A stretch of DNA of 64,000 nt from Aotearoamyces nothofagi (lineage: Eukaryota; Ascomycota; Leotiomycetes; Leotiales; Tympanidaceae). The stretch lies in NCBI GenBank assembly GCA_015345905.1, contig JADDTR010000001.1:372001-436000 (forward strand), read 5' to 3'. The first letter of the stretch is position 1. Each line of letters begins with the position of its first letter. Below are positions 23,091-33,521 of the stretch, piece after piece. The position numbers and the translations under genes were made by a program. The notes beneath the pieces are model-generated. The model was not told where the DNA came from. It saw nothing but the letters and a program-made list of their open reading frames with translations, and ran no database searches.

Positions 23091-26000
23091 CTAACCGCGC
23101 TGTTTGAGAAACGCTTGAAGAAATCCTGCAAAAACACGTCTGTCAGAAGAGGTTGTCATAGATCGTATGAAGTCGCTTCCATCTACCCCGAGAGATGGAA
23201 AGAATGATTGTTGCAAATGCTCGATGAACATATTCCCAGTCTTGGTATATATAGTCTGCTCCAAGCCAGCAAGTTCGTTCAGAACTTGCTTGGCTTGGGC
23301 GTCAGCAGATGGCTGGAACTCAGCATCTCGTAAGACATCCCAGCAGAGAGGATTGAAGCGCTCAATTAAAAAGCAGTCAAACCCAGGAAAGGCGGGTGAG
23401 GGGTTGGCTGTTGACGGGATCGGGTTGGCCGACAGTGCTGCTACATCGGGCCCACCCCAGAGAACTGCCATTCGGATCAATACCGAGAATGCAAGTCGGC
23501 TTGCAGCAAGATTTCCCGTTCCCTTGCCGACAGCCTTTGCTAGGCCCGTAATGGACAGGATGAGGGGTTCAAAAAAGCCCTGATTTGAATCGCTCACGAG
23601 GACGGATCCGAGATCATTATTCAGAATGATCTGAACGAAAGTCAAATATTCTCGCTGAAGCTCGCCTAGCTGGATTTCATCGTCAGTTCCAGTGATTGGT
23701 TCTGCCAAACCCGCAAAGACTCTTTGTAAAAGAGGGGTAAGGAGAGAATCAAGAACATTGTATATTTCTGCCTTGAAGCCGAAGACAACTTGGTCCAGAA
23801 GTCGCAAGAACATAGCCATCTCATCCTTGGACGAACTCTGGGATAATAGCCCATCAATCCATCGGGGAAGTTGTGGTAAGATCCTGGCACCTACAACCCC
23901 AACAAGACGCGAGAAAGCTGATCTTGTTGCAGTCCGTACATCGAATGATGATTTGAGAGATTCTAGAGCGATCAAAATAGCCTCTGCAGCACGGTCGAAC
24001 TCTTCTGAGACCTGGGTCACAGGAGCTTTGTTGGATTGCGACATGGATGTGCTCCCCGGAGTCCAGTCTGAGAAGCCATGAGCCAAGGTCCCGAGAGCCA
24101 TGATGATGTGGTGGATTTGTAGAACTGCTTGTGCATCTCCGCTTCTTGCCGCAGGAAGACTTTGCTCCATGCTGGAAAACAAAGGATCCATGATTGATCG
24201 GGCGTAAAGGATTTGTTTCTCAACAGGTGTTGTTGTTGTCGAGGATATGCAGCCTATTGCCTCAAAAAGGTAAAGCTGACTTGTGAAAACAGCATCAGCA
24301 GAATGATCGCTCTGGTCAGATGACATGTCATCTTCTGCCGCGTCATCCTTTGGAACTTCGGCCTTGATTGGGAGGAGATCACTGATAGAATGAATCACAG
24401 TTTCCGCAACGTTGCCAAGGAGTGCTCTCAAGTGCTTGACAAAACGGCCGAACAAGTACCAAGAACGGGTCCGGACTCGTACGTGATCATGGTGCACCAG
24501 TCTCACAAACTGCTCTAAGACCCGAGGGATTAATGCTGTCTGAACCTCAAAGAATGAGCAGTATCGTACGCAAATCTCCATGTATTGTAGTTGAATAGCA
24601 GGGTGTGAAAAAGACGCAATATCTAGAAGAGATTAATTAGAAGAGGTCTTACTAGCTAAGGCCGTGGGTGCTTACCAGATCCGACCATTTTGGTCATCAT
24701 AACCACTAAACGTTCGGCGGCTATACTATTTGGCTGACTTTTGGCATACAACCCACCATTTGGTAGGGCGAGTTCGCCGAATAGATACATCTCGTGCAGT
24801 GCAAGATCAATATCTCTCCAATCCATCTGCGACCCTTGCTGATCGAGATTCTGAAATGTGTTTCCAACGACATTGCTCAGTATCTCGATATAAAGAGGCT
24901 GATCGACAGCAGCCACGGTCTTCTGGAGAACCTGCAGTCTCTTTCTTAGTTCTTGAAATTCGGCTTCATCGGTCTGCTCGTCTTCATTTCCCCATGAAGC
25001 TGTCTCATCATATCTCATTTTGGTGATTATAGCGTTGAGGATTGGGGTGAGCATAGTAGTGTACTGTGTAGATAGCGGCAGTGATCTGCGAAATAGTGTA
25101 AGGAGTTCTGTTAGGGACGGGATGACTGTAGAACAGATTTCATCATAGTCATCGGAAAAGAAGCGTAGAAGTAAAGGAAGGAAAATTTGAAGCTGCTGAT
25201 CTGCTCGCTCTCTCGTTGAAGTATCGGCTTTTGAGTCTTCGAGCGCTTTTACAATATCAAACACAGCATTGTTGATTAGCTTCGCAACGCTTTCAGCAAA
25301 ATCTGTATCGTATGCAGACGTAGAGCGCAACTCTGTCAGTGCTCGACTGGCGACCAGTTGGGAGATGATATCCCCTAGATTTAAGAATATGATCATCTCC
25401 ATTTTGTCTGCAGCCTTCATCTTCTTTCCTACAATTTCCGTGAAACAGTCAATAGCAGCATCTCTGACTTTGTCTTCATTAGCAGACACGGATGTTCGCC
25501 CGGCTAGTGGCAGGAGAAGGTTCAGAAATTCTTGGTTCACAATAAGAGAGATATCAATCCAGCTGATCCATCGGCCAATAACTTTGAGACACATTTCTAT
25601 AATGGCATCATTTCGAGTTTGCCAGTACGTGATGATCTCTCGCCACGAAGTGGCTACTTTGTTGACGTCACGGGCTCGAAGGAGATCTTTCAGCTCCGTG
25701 TTGCGCTTCTGCTCTACATTAGAGCGCGACAACAGCACATCTGCAATTTCATCATGAATCGACCCTAGAACTCGCAGGTATAGAGTCGTTCCAGCCATAT
25801 TATCCCTTGTAGCACCGTTGGAGGTGATGGTTAGGGCCACAAAATCGTCAAGAAAAGTACTCCAATCTTCTTTATAAGATGATACGAATAGGAAGGTCAA
25901 AGTCTGTGTCAACTTGTTCTGGAGGGCTGCTGAATCGACCTGTTCTCGGCCGGCAGATGTTCCATATGTGCGTCGAGCATACTCTAATAAGTTGTCCTTT

Positions 26001-26362
26001 AGGAACTGGAGGCTCTGCTTATCGAGTTGCTGTGTTTGAAGGGCATTGTTTACTACCTCAAGAGCAACTAATCGGACAACCTCGGAGGGCTTAGGTGTGC
26101 GACTGAAGAGGGTGAGGCAGACCTGCCAGCCTGATGAATCAGAGCGTAGCTGGTTGAGAAAATCGAATGCTTGAGCTTTAAAATTTTGATCAGATGTCGG
26201 ACTCCATGCGATCTCGATCGCATTCTCGACCTTTTGAAAGTATCAAGTCAGCTAGATCCCGAGGAATTTATTACTGTCATTAGGGGTCCAAATGGTGCCC
26301 CGCCAGCCCCAGAAAACTGGTTGACATAGGTGCTGGTTGCTCGAACGTACCTGTGTGTCCAT
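23091..26362 (-). CDS. los1: Exportin-T, tRNA nuclear exporter
   Basis: Three exons: 26362-26351 (only MDTQ), 26230-24676 and 24622-23091, with introns of 120 nt (26231-26350) and 53 nt (24623-24675). The product is 1032 aa, the normal size for Los1/Xpo-t. The N-terminus MDTQVENAIEIAWSPTSDQNFKAQ matches the importin-beta-like first HEAT repeat of fungal Los1. An Xpo1-like segment follows (SYKEDWSTFLDDFVAL), then all-helical HEAT repeats to the end. The second junction reads KMVGSDIASFSHPAIQLQYME. The protein exports mature tRNAs with Ran-GTP and links tRNA splicing to growth control. The 12-nt first exon would be missed by ORF-based calling. No break was seen. Confidence 0.96.
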
Positions 26363-26830
26363 TACAATCCCACTATTGCACCTAATATACGGGCTGAAGC
26401 TCTAACTTGGGGTGGCCTAAGAGTTTACTGCTGTGATGGTGGCAGCTGCTAGCTTTGTATGATGAAGCATATCTCTGGAGGTGTTAGGGCTGCCGAGGAG
26501 TCATGGCTCTTGTTACGTTGTTGGTAAATTTATGGGAATAAAGGAAGTGCTGTGTATGTCAGTTGGCGTAGTATCTGATCAGTGCTTTGAGATATTCGGT
26601 GAATTTTGAGGCTGAAATTGCCGGCATTAGCTGTGGTGGAGAGTAAAATGTCACCGCTTTCCTACAGTCGCGTGCGTCGAACTTTAATTTCAACCCAACG
26701 CTGCCGCGAACCACATTTGGATACTGCCCCACACTTCGACGTGTTAAGCGCAGATTGATATACAAGAATTACATCAACGAAAATAGATTTCTATAGAAGT
26801 ATTTTACAAGTATCGGAACCATTATGCCCT
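26363..26830. other. Intergenic, exportin-T upstream region
   Basis: 468 bp between two minus-strand genes. Nothing beyond the expected promoter and 3' UTR was recognised. Confidence 0.6.
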
Positions 26831-28658
26831 CTATTTAAAGCGATCCTCTCTAGCCAATATTCTATGCTCCAACTCTGCAAAAGCCGGCAACACATCACCA
26901 TATTTCTTCCAAATATCAGGTCTATAACCATCGTCGACTTTTACCACATGATCACTTTCCTTCCACCTGGCTCCAATCAAATCGTCGAAACTTTCATCTT
27001 GCTTCCTTTCAATAGCCCACACTGCCTTGTATGCTCCACCTAGCGCACAAGAGTCCCCGCCAACATCAAGTTTATAGACCCCTTCAACTCCACCCAAGAC
27101 ATCACCAATTATCCTTGCAATAGCGGGGTTTAGGGACCCACCACCAACCAGATAGATCCGACGAGCCTGTGCCGGTATGCCTTCCCCAGGACTATGAACC
27201 AGGTTTTGTGACCGGAGTCGTAGTGAAAGAATTTGAGATTCCACAATGGTTCGAGCGTCATCCTCGGGTAGCTTCCAGTCTTTAGCTTCCTGGAGGGAAG
27301 CGCCTCCTTGAGATCCTTCGGAGTTGAACCGCCATGTTCCCGCTCTCACATTAGGTACGATTTCAGGTAAGGGGAAAAAGAGACCTAGCTTCGCTGGGTC
27401 CTTTGGTGAATGCTGTCCGAGTGGTGGCGTTGAGGTCGAAATTCTGTTGAACTCGGACCATGGGTCACTATCAGTGGAATTCCGTAGCGAATCTCGAACT
27501 TTCTCTCTTGCGAGACCGCCGTTCTTGTAACACAGCATAAACATATACAGGCCAGCAGTAGTGGGATGGTTGAAGAAATGATAAGCCGGGTCTGGAACAT
27601 ATTTTGGTGTTGACATTAAGAATGTCGTTGAGGTGCCTAAGGAAACCATGGCGTCTAGAGGTCTTAAAGGTAAAGCGAGAATAGTCGATGGGTTATCGCC
27701 GGTAAATGGCACGATTTGACAGGCCTTTCCGAAACCATAACGTTCGACGAAATAATTGGAGATCGGGCCCATGCTGCGTCCCCCATCCTCCTGCACCTCA
27801 CCTAACTTCTTCTTTAAATCTTCGACTCCATCGATTCCAGCAGTTAGCGCAAGGAGGGGTTCACTCCATGCCCCAGCTTTGATATCCCATAAGTTCATCC
27901 CGCAGACGTCACTAATATCAATGGGGGCTACTTTCCCGAGGAACACAGAAGCAAGAAAGGACGAAACAAGAGATATTCTCGCGGTTGCCTTGTACACATC
28001 TGGATGCTGGTTACGGATCTTTAGTATTTGAGGTCCAGTAAATCGCTATCATATGTTAGCAAGGAGGATATTATCAAATCTAATTAACTTACATGATGAG
28101 CCTTGCTGCCAGTGACCTCGGCCAGTTTTTCTTCGCTACCAAGGGCTGCGTCGAATCTATCACATTCTTTCTGGGTGCTTCCATCCTGCCAGTTCGGGCT
28201 CCACGGATGTGCAAAACCACCCGGCGAGAGCTGTTCTAGGATGGTTTTGCCAGGTTGCAATTGAGAGAGCAACTTTTCTCCGGTTGAGCTCCAATAAACA
28301 CTACCATGCTGCTGCCCAGCTCCACTAATCCCTTTGATGTTCTCAAAGGGAGTACCTTTCTCTCTTAAGCGTGCAAGAACAAGATCAACAGCCTCAAGCC
28401 ACATTGCTACCGGAGCGTAAACACTCTTATCGGCCTCATTGACATGAACACCTTTGGTAATTCCATACTTCGACTTAAGATCCGCGTCAAAATCAACTTT
28501 GGCTTCATACAAGACCTGAAGTCCAGATGTGATCACAATTCCTATCAATCCCAATAAGTGACGTGACTACCATAAGATTAAACAGGTACCCCCCCACCTT
28601 TCAGTGCTTGAGTTGATAGGTCGAATCCTAGATAGAGAGGTCCTGTGGTTTTAGACAT
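26831..28658 (-). CDS. xkiA: D-xylulokinase (FGGY family)
   Basis: Three exons: 28658-28598, 28541-28093 and 28045-26831, with introns of 56 nt (28542-28597) and 47 nt (28046-28092). The product is 574 aa, the usual size of fungal xylulokinase. Junctions restore [15 protein letters not shown] and [20 protein letters not shown] signatures are present: LGFDLSTQ at the N-terminal phosphate-binding loop, [12 protein letters not shown], and [16 protein letters not shown] with the catalytic-region Asp. Further on are [11 protein letters not shown] and the ATP-binding [12 protein letters not shown] / [11 protein letters not shown] segments. The enzyme phosphorylates D-xylulose with ATP to D-xylulose 5-phosphate, feeding pentose from xylose and arabinose into the pentose phosphate pathway, in the cytosol. 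Neighbours are unrelated. Confidence 0.96.
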
Positions 28659-29251
28659 CTTGAAGAAAAGAACAAAAAGAGTAGTTAATTAGTTGGGTTA
28701 ACTTGATGAAAAGTCTTCCTGGTCAACAAACGCCCTTTTATGTTGGAATCGTGTTGCATGGTGGGGTGTTCCGGAGTACATGCAACCCATTTTCAATGAT
28801 ATCATTGGTGCGCATGGTTGTTCTCAAATGCGACGCCGCCTTGTCCCGCAATTTAGGCTGAATGTATACAATCACGTGATATTACTGGATAATGTTAATT
28901 GCAACTAGTTACCAAGTAGTTACAAAGCAATATCTACTATACACAAGACCCAAACATTTGCCATGGAGCTAGCAAACATAGATCTGGTTTGAGTGTCGAG
29001 AAGAGGAATAGGTTGCACTATGTAGTCTTACAATATTCAAAGAAATGATATCATATTGAACAATTTTTTCTATATTTGGGATATATTGGGCTTCTGAACA
29101 TCCTCATCCCCTAGAACGCCATCTCGTATGCAAGTACTGTCATTCTGAATGATACTCTCCATACCCAAAATAACGCCTGCCATGATATGCTACAAAAGTC
29201 CTATCTTCGATCAAGGGAATATCTCTTTTTGAGAATCCGAATCGAAGGATT
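28659..29251. other. Intergenic, xylulokinase upstream region
   Basis: 593 bp, AT-rich, between the xylulokinase start and the stop of the cation transporter. No gene or clear regulatory site is claimed. Confidence 0.6.
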
Positions 29252-30825
29252 CTATCGAGTCTTCTTCCCATTACCATTTGTGTGACTGTGATCGTGGCTA
29301 TGATTCTGATCGTGACTGTGGCTATGATTCTGATCGTGACTGTGGTTATGGTCTTGTTCTTCCTCTGGTTCGGGACTCGATCTTGGGCTGATATCACCGC
29401 TGATAAATTCGTCGAAAAGTGCGATCTCTTGAGTTTCCTTTGGTATAAATCGTATCTTTAATCTTCGAACGCCTCTGACTTTTGAGCCGACCATCACTCT
29501 TACAGATTCTTCAACCTCTCTGATATCTTCCACCGTCCAAGTCTTGGGAACCGCAAGCTCAAGATCTACTAAATAGTTTTGTCCAGACTTGACTCCTTGG
29601 ACTTCGCGAAGTTCGACTTGATCACCATCTTTGAGTTCGGCAAAACTTCTTTGAGCGGCTCTTTGCACTGAAGCCTTGACCTCTTCGTCTATGCCTCTGT
29701 CGGCCAGCTCGTATAATGCAGATACAGTATTCCCAAAGCCAGCCTTTATGACCAAAAGTGATATGAGCAAACCGCCGACGGGATCTAACCATGCGGCATC
29801 GTGCAGGAAATTCGCCCCGAGGATTGCAAATAGGGTGACAATTCCAGTGAGAGAATCGACTCGGTGGTGTATGGCGTTAGATGCGAGGACAGAGGATTTC
29901 CGTTCCTTGGCTACTTTCATTGCTGAAAAATAGATATTAGCGCCTAAGCGCTGTCTCCCCATGACTTGTAAATCATGGTAACGAAGGCTTGTTTACTTAC
30001 TTGCTTGATATAACCATTCCTTAAGAGCTACCGTCCCTAGTGCTAGCCACGCCGCGTTTAAACTTGGCCCAACTGCCGCATGGCTATGGCTGTGGCCGTG
30101 AGCATGCATTGCAAACTCAGCTATAGCATGTGCATCGAACATCCAGTGTGCATACAAGATCTCACAGCTACTAAAGCACATGAAGACTCCACCACCCAAG
30201 AGCATGCCGCTGACTCCCAAGGAGCCAAGGCTCTCTATTTTCCCAAACCCGGTAGGGAATATCGCCGTTGGTGGCTTAAGACTCCATGAAACCGTGGCCA
30301 ACGTTAAGATGTCGCTTGCGAGATCACTCAAGCTATGCTGTGCAAATGGTCAGTTCGTAACCTCAGAACGTCCAGTAGTTCACGAACCCATGCGTCTGCA
30401 ACCATACTCTGAGAATTAAATAGATAACCGCCCGCTCCTTTGGCAATGGCCATGCCTAGATTCGAGTATAATCCAATTCGAGTTATCCGTACGCCAGCGT
30501 CCTTCTTATTCGTCGAGGTGAGGTACGCATTATCATGGTGATGATGCGAGTGGCCCGCGTGTGACCGTGTCTGTGCCTGTATCTGTGAGTGTCCTGCCAT
30601 AGCTGCTGGCCGGCCCCGAAATGGTTTTGGAGCGATTGACGTTAAGGGGTGCCGTGCACTTAGAGCGAGGCCAGTATTTGTGTGTCGGAAAGTGGCCGTT
30701 TGTAGGAAACGCGACCAATGCGGTTCGAGTTGATCTGTCCTCGCGGAAGAGCAAGGGGGGGTCTTCAACCGTAATAATGTCAGACTGCCGCGTGTGCGCA
30801 GTTGGAAACAACGTGGTAAAGGCAT
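29252..30825 (-). CDS. Cation diffusion facilitator, probable mitochondrial metal transporter (MMT-like)
   Basis: Three exons: 30825-30388, 30337-30001 and 29922-29252, with introns of 50 nt and 78 nt. The product is 481 aa. Junctions rebuild MVADAW|HSLSDLASD and LYQA|TMKVAKERKSS. The two metal sites of CDF transporters are visible: H-x3-D in WHSLSD and H-x3-D in IHHRVDS. The N-terminus (MPLPRCFQLRTRGSLTLLRLK) is basic and looks like a mitochondrial presequence, followed by a His-rich stretch (AGHSHHHHDN). Another His cluster (HAHGHSHSHA) sits between membrane helices, and the C-terminus carries repeated His-Ser/Asn/Asp units after the cytosolic-type CDF domain. The similarity is to the Mmt1/Mmt2 group, linked to mitochondrial iron; Zn or Mn cannot be excluded. 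Start: the first true ATG of the open frame. Confidence 0.9.
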
Positions 30826-31162
30826 CAAGTTATATATGTTAGCCGTTCGAAAAAAGCCCGATGGCCTTGCGGCAAAACACTGCGTGTGAGTACACGTATA
30901 TGTCAATGCGTCGTCAAGAAACACGTTTCCCCTTACGACTTTCCATAGTCGAACCGCTCTGCTACAAAATGATCTCCCAAAACTCGGCCGCGATGCCCCA
31001 CATATGAGGCTTCGGCAAGTGTAGCAAGATCCTCCTAACGAGTAATGATCTCACTTCCAGCGCTACGGCAATCGCTAGTGTCCAATGCATTTGTCTTGAC
31101 TCGTCCTCCTCGCCCATGTTGGCATTGTTCTCTGTGGACAGCACCGCATCAATGAATCACAA
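30826..31162. promoter_or_regulatory. Shared divergent promoter (CDF transporter / sirtuin)
   Basis: 337 bp between the two start codons. Both products look mitochondrial or metabolic. No specific site is claimed. Confidence 0.4.
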
Positions 31163-32389
31163 ATGCAAAACCCCTTTATGAGAATTCCCTACACGGCTCC
31201 TCTTCCAGCCCCCAGGATTATTCCACGAAATGCGAATACAACGACGGGCGCCATCGCGGCGCTCTCAAGGTTCTTGACAGCGCCGCCGGCACCAAAACTT
31301 GACGGAAGGACTAGCAACCCGAACTCTACTGTGGCATTGACAGGCGCAGGTATCTCAGTAGCATCTGGTCTGGCAGATTATAGAGGCGAAAAAGGCACCT
31401 ATAGGGTAAACAAGACATACAGGCCGATTTACTATCATGAGTTTCTCCAAAGCCACGAGGCACGGAAGAGGTATTGGGCTCGAAGTTTCCTAGGATGGAC
31501 GAGTTTACACAAGGCACAGCCAAATGCTACACATTGGGCTATCAAGCATCTTGGCGAGATGGGAATTATTCGCAGTGTTATTACTCAGAATGTAGATTCT
31601 TTCCACTCAATTGCTCACCCAGAGCTCCCGACCCTTGAACTCCATGGCTACTTGCGGGCCCTCAGATGCACAACTTGCCACAACGATATACCCCGAGAGC
31701 AATTTCAAGAGGCATTGTCTAGATTGAATCCAGCTTGGGATGCCTTTTTGGCAGAGGCAATTGCGTCGGGCGCACTTGACACCGAGAACCCGGACGAGAG
31801 ACGCACAAAGGGAATGAAAACTAATCCAGATGGTGACGTTGATCTACCTGATGCACCGTATTCGACGTTTAGATACCCGGCATGCCCAACTTGTCTAGCT
31901 AAACCACCGGCCACAGCTAACGGGGTACAAACTCTGGTGGAGGTTGATAAAGAAGGAGCCTGGAGACCTCCAAGCACAGCTGGAATATTGAAACCTGCTG
32001 TAGTGATGTTCGGAGAGAGTATAGCAGTATCTGTCAAAGAGGCTGCCGAAGTGGCAATTGATAGTTCTGGAAGATTGCTAGTAATCGGGACTTCTCTTGC
32101 CACATATTCGGCATGGAGACTTGCTAGGCGCGCGAAGGATAGGGGTATGCCGATCGGCATCCTCAACCTTGGAGGAGTGAGGGGAGAAGAATTGCTCTTC
32201 GAGCATTTGAACTCGGGACAGCAAGGCGAGCATGGTGTCAGAGTAGATGTGCGTTCTGACAAGCTATTGCCAGAACTTGTATCACAATTGAGACGGCTGA
32301 AAGCAGGCTCCTCCATGGAGAATGCTGTAGTAACAGGCCCTAGTAGAGCTCAAAACAACAGCAGTGTCTTCAAGGATATGCTATCATGA
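31163..32389 (+). CDS. Sir2-family NAD-dependent deacylase, class II (SIRT4-like)
   Basis: A single exon, 408 aa. The Sir2 fold is complete: NAD-binding GAGIS (61-65) followed by SGLADYRG, TQNVDSF (141-147), catalytic His161 in LELHGYLR, and the zinc ribbon Cys169, Cys172, Cys242, Cys245. GTSL (310-313) and NLGG follow in the second half. The short N-terminus, the ASGLADYRGEKGTYR wording and TQNVDSFH fit the class II, mitochondrial SIRT4-like fungal group rather than nuclear Sir2/Hst. About 69 residues separate the two zinc Cys pairs, with an acidic insert (DENPDERRTKGM region). The family removes lysine acyl groups using NAD; substrates here are unknown. An internal ATG five codons downstream (MRIPYTAP) is an alternative start. 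It is convergent with the DUF5321 gene, with only 106 bp between stops. Confidence 0.93.
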   Translation: MQNPFMRIPYTAPLPAPRIIPRNANTTTGAIAALSRFLTAPPAPKLDGRTSNPNSTVALTGAGISVASGLADYRGEKGTYRVNKTYRPIYYHEFLQSHEARKRYWARSFLGWTSLHKAQPNATHWAIKHLGEMGIIRSVITQNVDSFHSIAHPELPTLELHGYLRALRCTTCHNDIPREQFQEALSRLNPAWDAFLAEAIASGALDTENPDERRTKGMKTNPDGDVDLPDAPYSTFRYPACPTCLAKPPATANGVQTLVEVDKEGAWRPPSTAGILKPAVVMFGESIAVSVKEAAEVAIDSSGRLLVIGTSLATYSAWRLARRAKDRGMPIGILNLGGVRGEELLFEHLNSGQQGEHGVRVDVRSDKLLPELVSQLRRLKAGSSMENAVVTGPSRAQNNSSVFKDMLS

Positions 32390-32495
32390 ATCGTTGTATA
32401 TAAATATACAGATCCGAGTTGCTACAATAATAGTAGGGGTTTTAAGGATATGTTGATATGAATTGTTGTTCGTAAATGTAGCAATCTCCAGGATT

Positions 32496-33185
32496 TCAAT
32501 AGAAGCCAGATGGAGCATTGGACTTCGCCTTGGGCTTCACTGATTCTAGCTCTAACCCTTCCTTGGAGTTGTCCGTCTTGCCGCTGGTAGATTCTGAGGT
32601 TCCTCCGTTGCTAATTGACCAACGGGTAGGTTTTTTCCGCCGGGCTTCTGCCCATAGTTCATCTTCATCCTCGATCTCTTTCAAGACTAGGGGTCGATAT
32701 CAGCCATGAATGAGCTTAAAGTGACAGTTATACGTACTTTTTTCCCATTCATTTTCCTTAGCTGGGTCACCAGTCCCTAGAAGCCCTTCAACATCTACTT
32801 CCTCTCCATTCTGTACCCTCTCAATGATTTCCCTGAGTAAATCTATCTTTGCGTCTGCACGTCTGTTAAATGCTTGAAACTCGTTCCGTAAAGCGATCAT
32901 CTGAATCGACATGGATCCGATGAACAGAAGTAGGACGATGTAAAATGTAGCTGGATTCCATTCTTTCGACTTTTCTTTCTTTGCTAGCGCGGAGCCCGAA
33001 GAGCTCCATCGCAACGGCTTCGGAACCATGGCTGCCCAAAATGATGGCTGGGTAACACTCTGCACCGTACTTGAATATCTCAACGGAGGCTGAAATCGAG
33101 TCAGCTTCGAAGCGCTAGGTATGAGGATGCCCCGTAGCGCAGGAGGCGTTAGGAGTATCCGACGAAGCATTTTGCTTTCGATCAT
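32496..33185 (-). CDS. Small mitochondrial membrane protein, probable DUF5321 family
   Basis: Two exons: 33185-32738 and 32686-32496, with a 51-nt intron (32687-32737). The product is 212 aa from the first ATG, or 207 aa from MLRRILLTPPALRG. The N-terminus is Arg/Ser-rich without acids and looks like an import signal. One membrane helix lies in FYIVLLLFIGSMSIQMIAL, preceded by SKEWNPAT. After it come an amphipathic coil (RNEFQAFNRRADAKIDLLREIIERV) and GTGDPAKENEWEK|ILKEIEDEDELW across the junction. The block agrees with what I recall of the fungal DUF5321 proteins. Function is unknown; it is probably an inner-membrane protein with a matrix or intermembrane coiled coil. Confidence 0.85.
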
Positions 33186-33521
33186 CGTAACAAGGAGCCT
33201 TATTGCTGATTATTGAATATTGTATTTGCGCAATCCGGCCGAGAGACTTGGACTCTGTAATGGTATGGTGTCGTGGACGTTCGAAGCAGGTCCGTCCGCC
33301 TTGATGGTTTAAGGTAGACTAGTTTTTCCTGACGGCATCGGCAAGTTTCCGCAGTTGCTGTGGTTACGGGCTGCAGCTCAGACAAAGCTCGGACTTCAAG
33401 ATCACGATCTTTATACGACAATGACTGTACAATAATTGCTCCTGCTTCATGCTTTTCTTGGGGTTGTATAATGTCTAATTCTCGATAACGTTATAGGGTT
33501 CTAAAACAGGTTATCAACAGC
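33186..33521. promoter_or_regulatory. Shared divergent promoter (DUF5321 / separase)
   Basis: 336 bp between start codons. I looked for an MluI cell-cycle box (ACGCGT) expected for some mitotic genes and did not find one. Confidence 0.4.
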
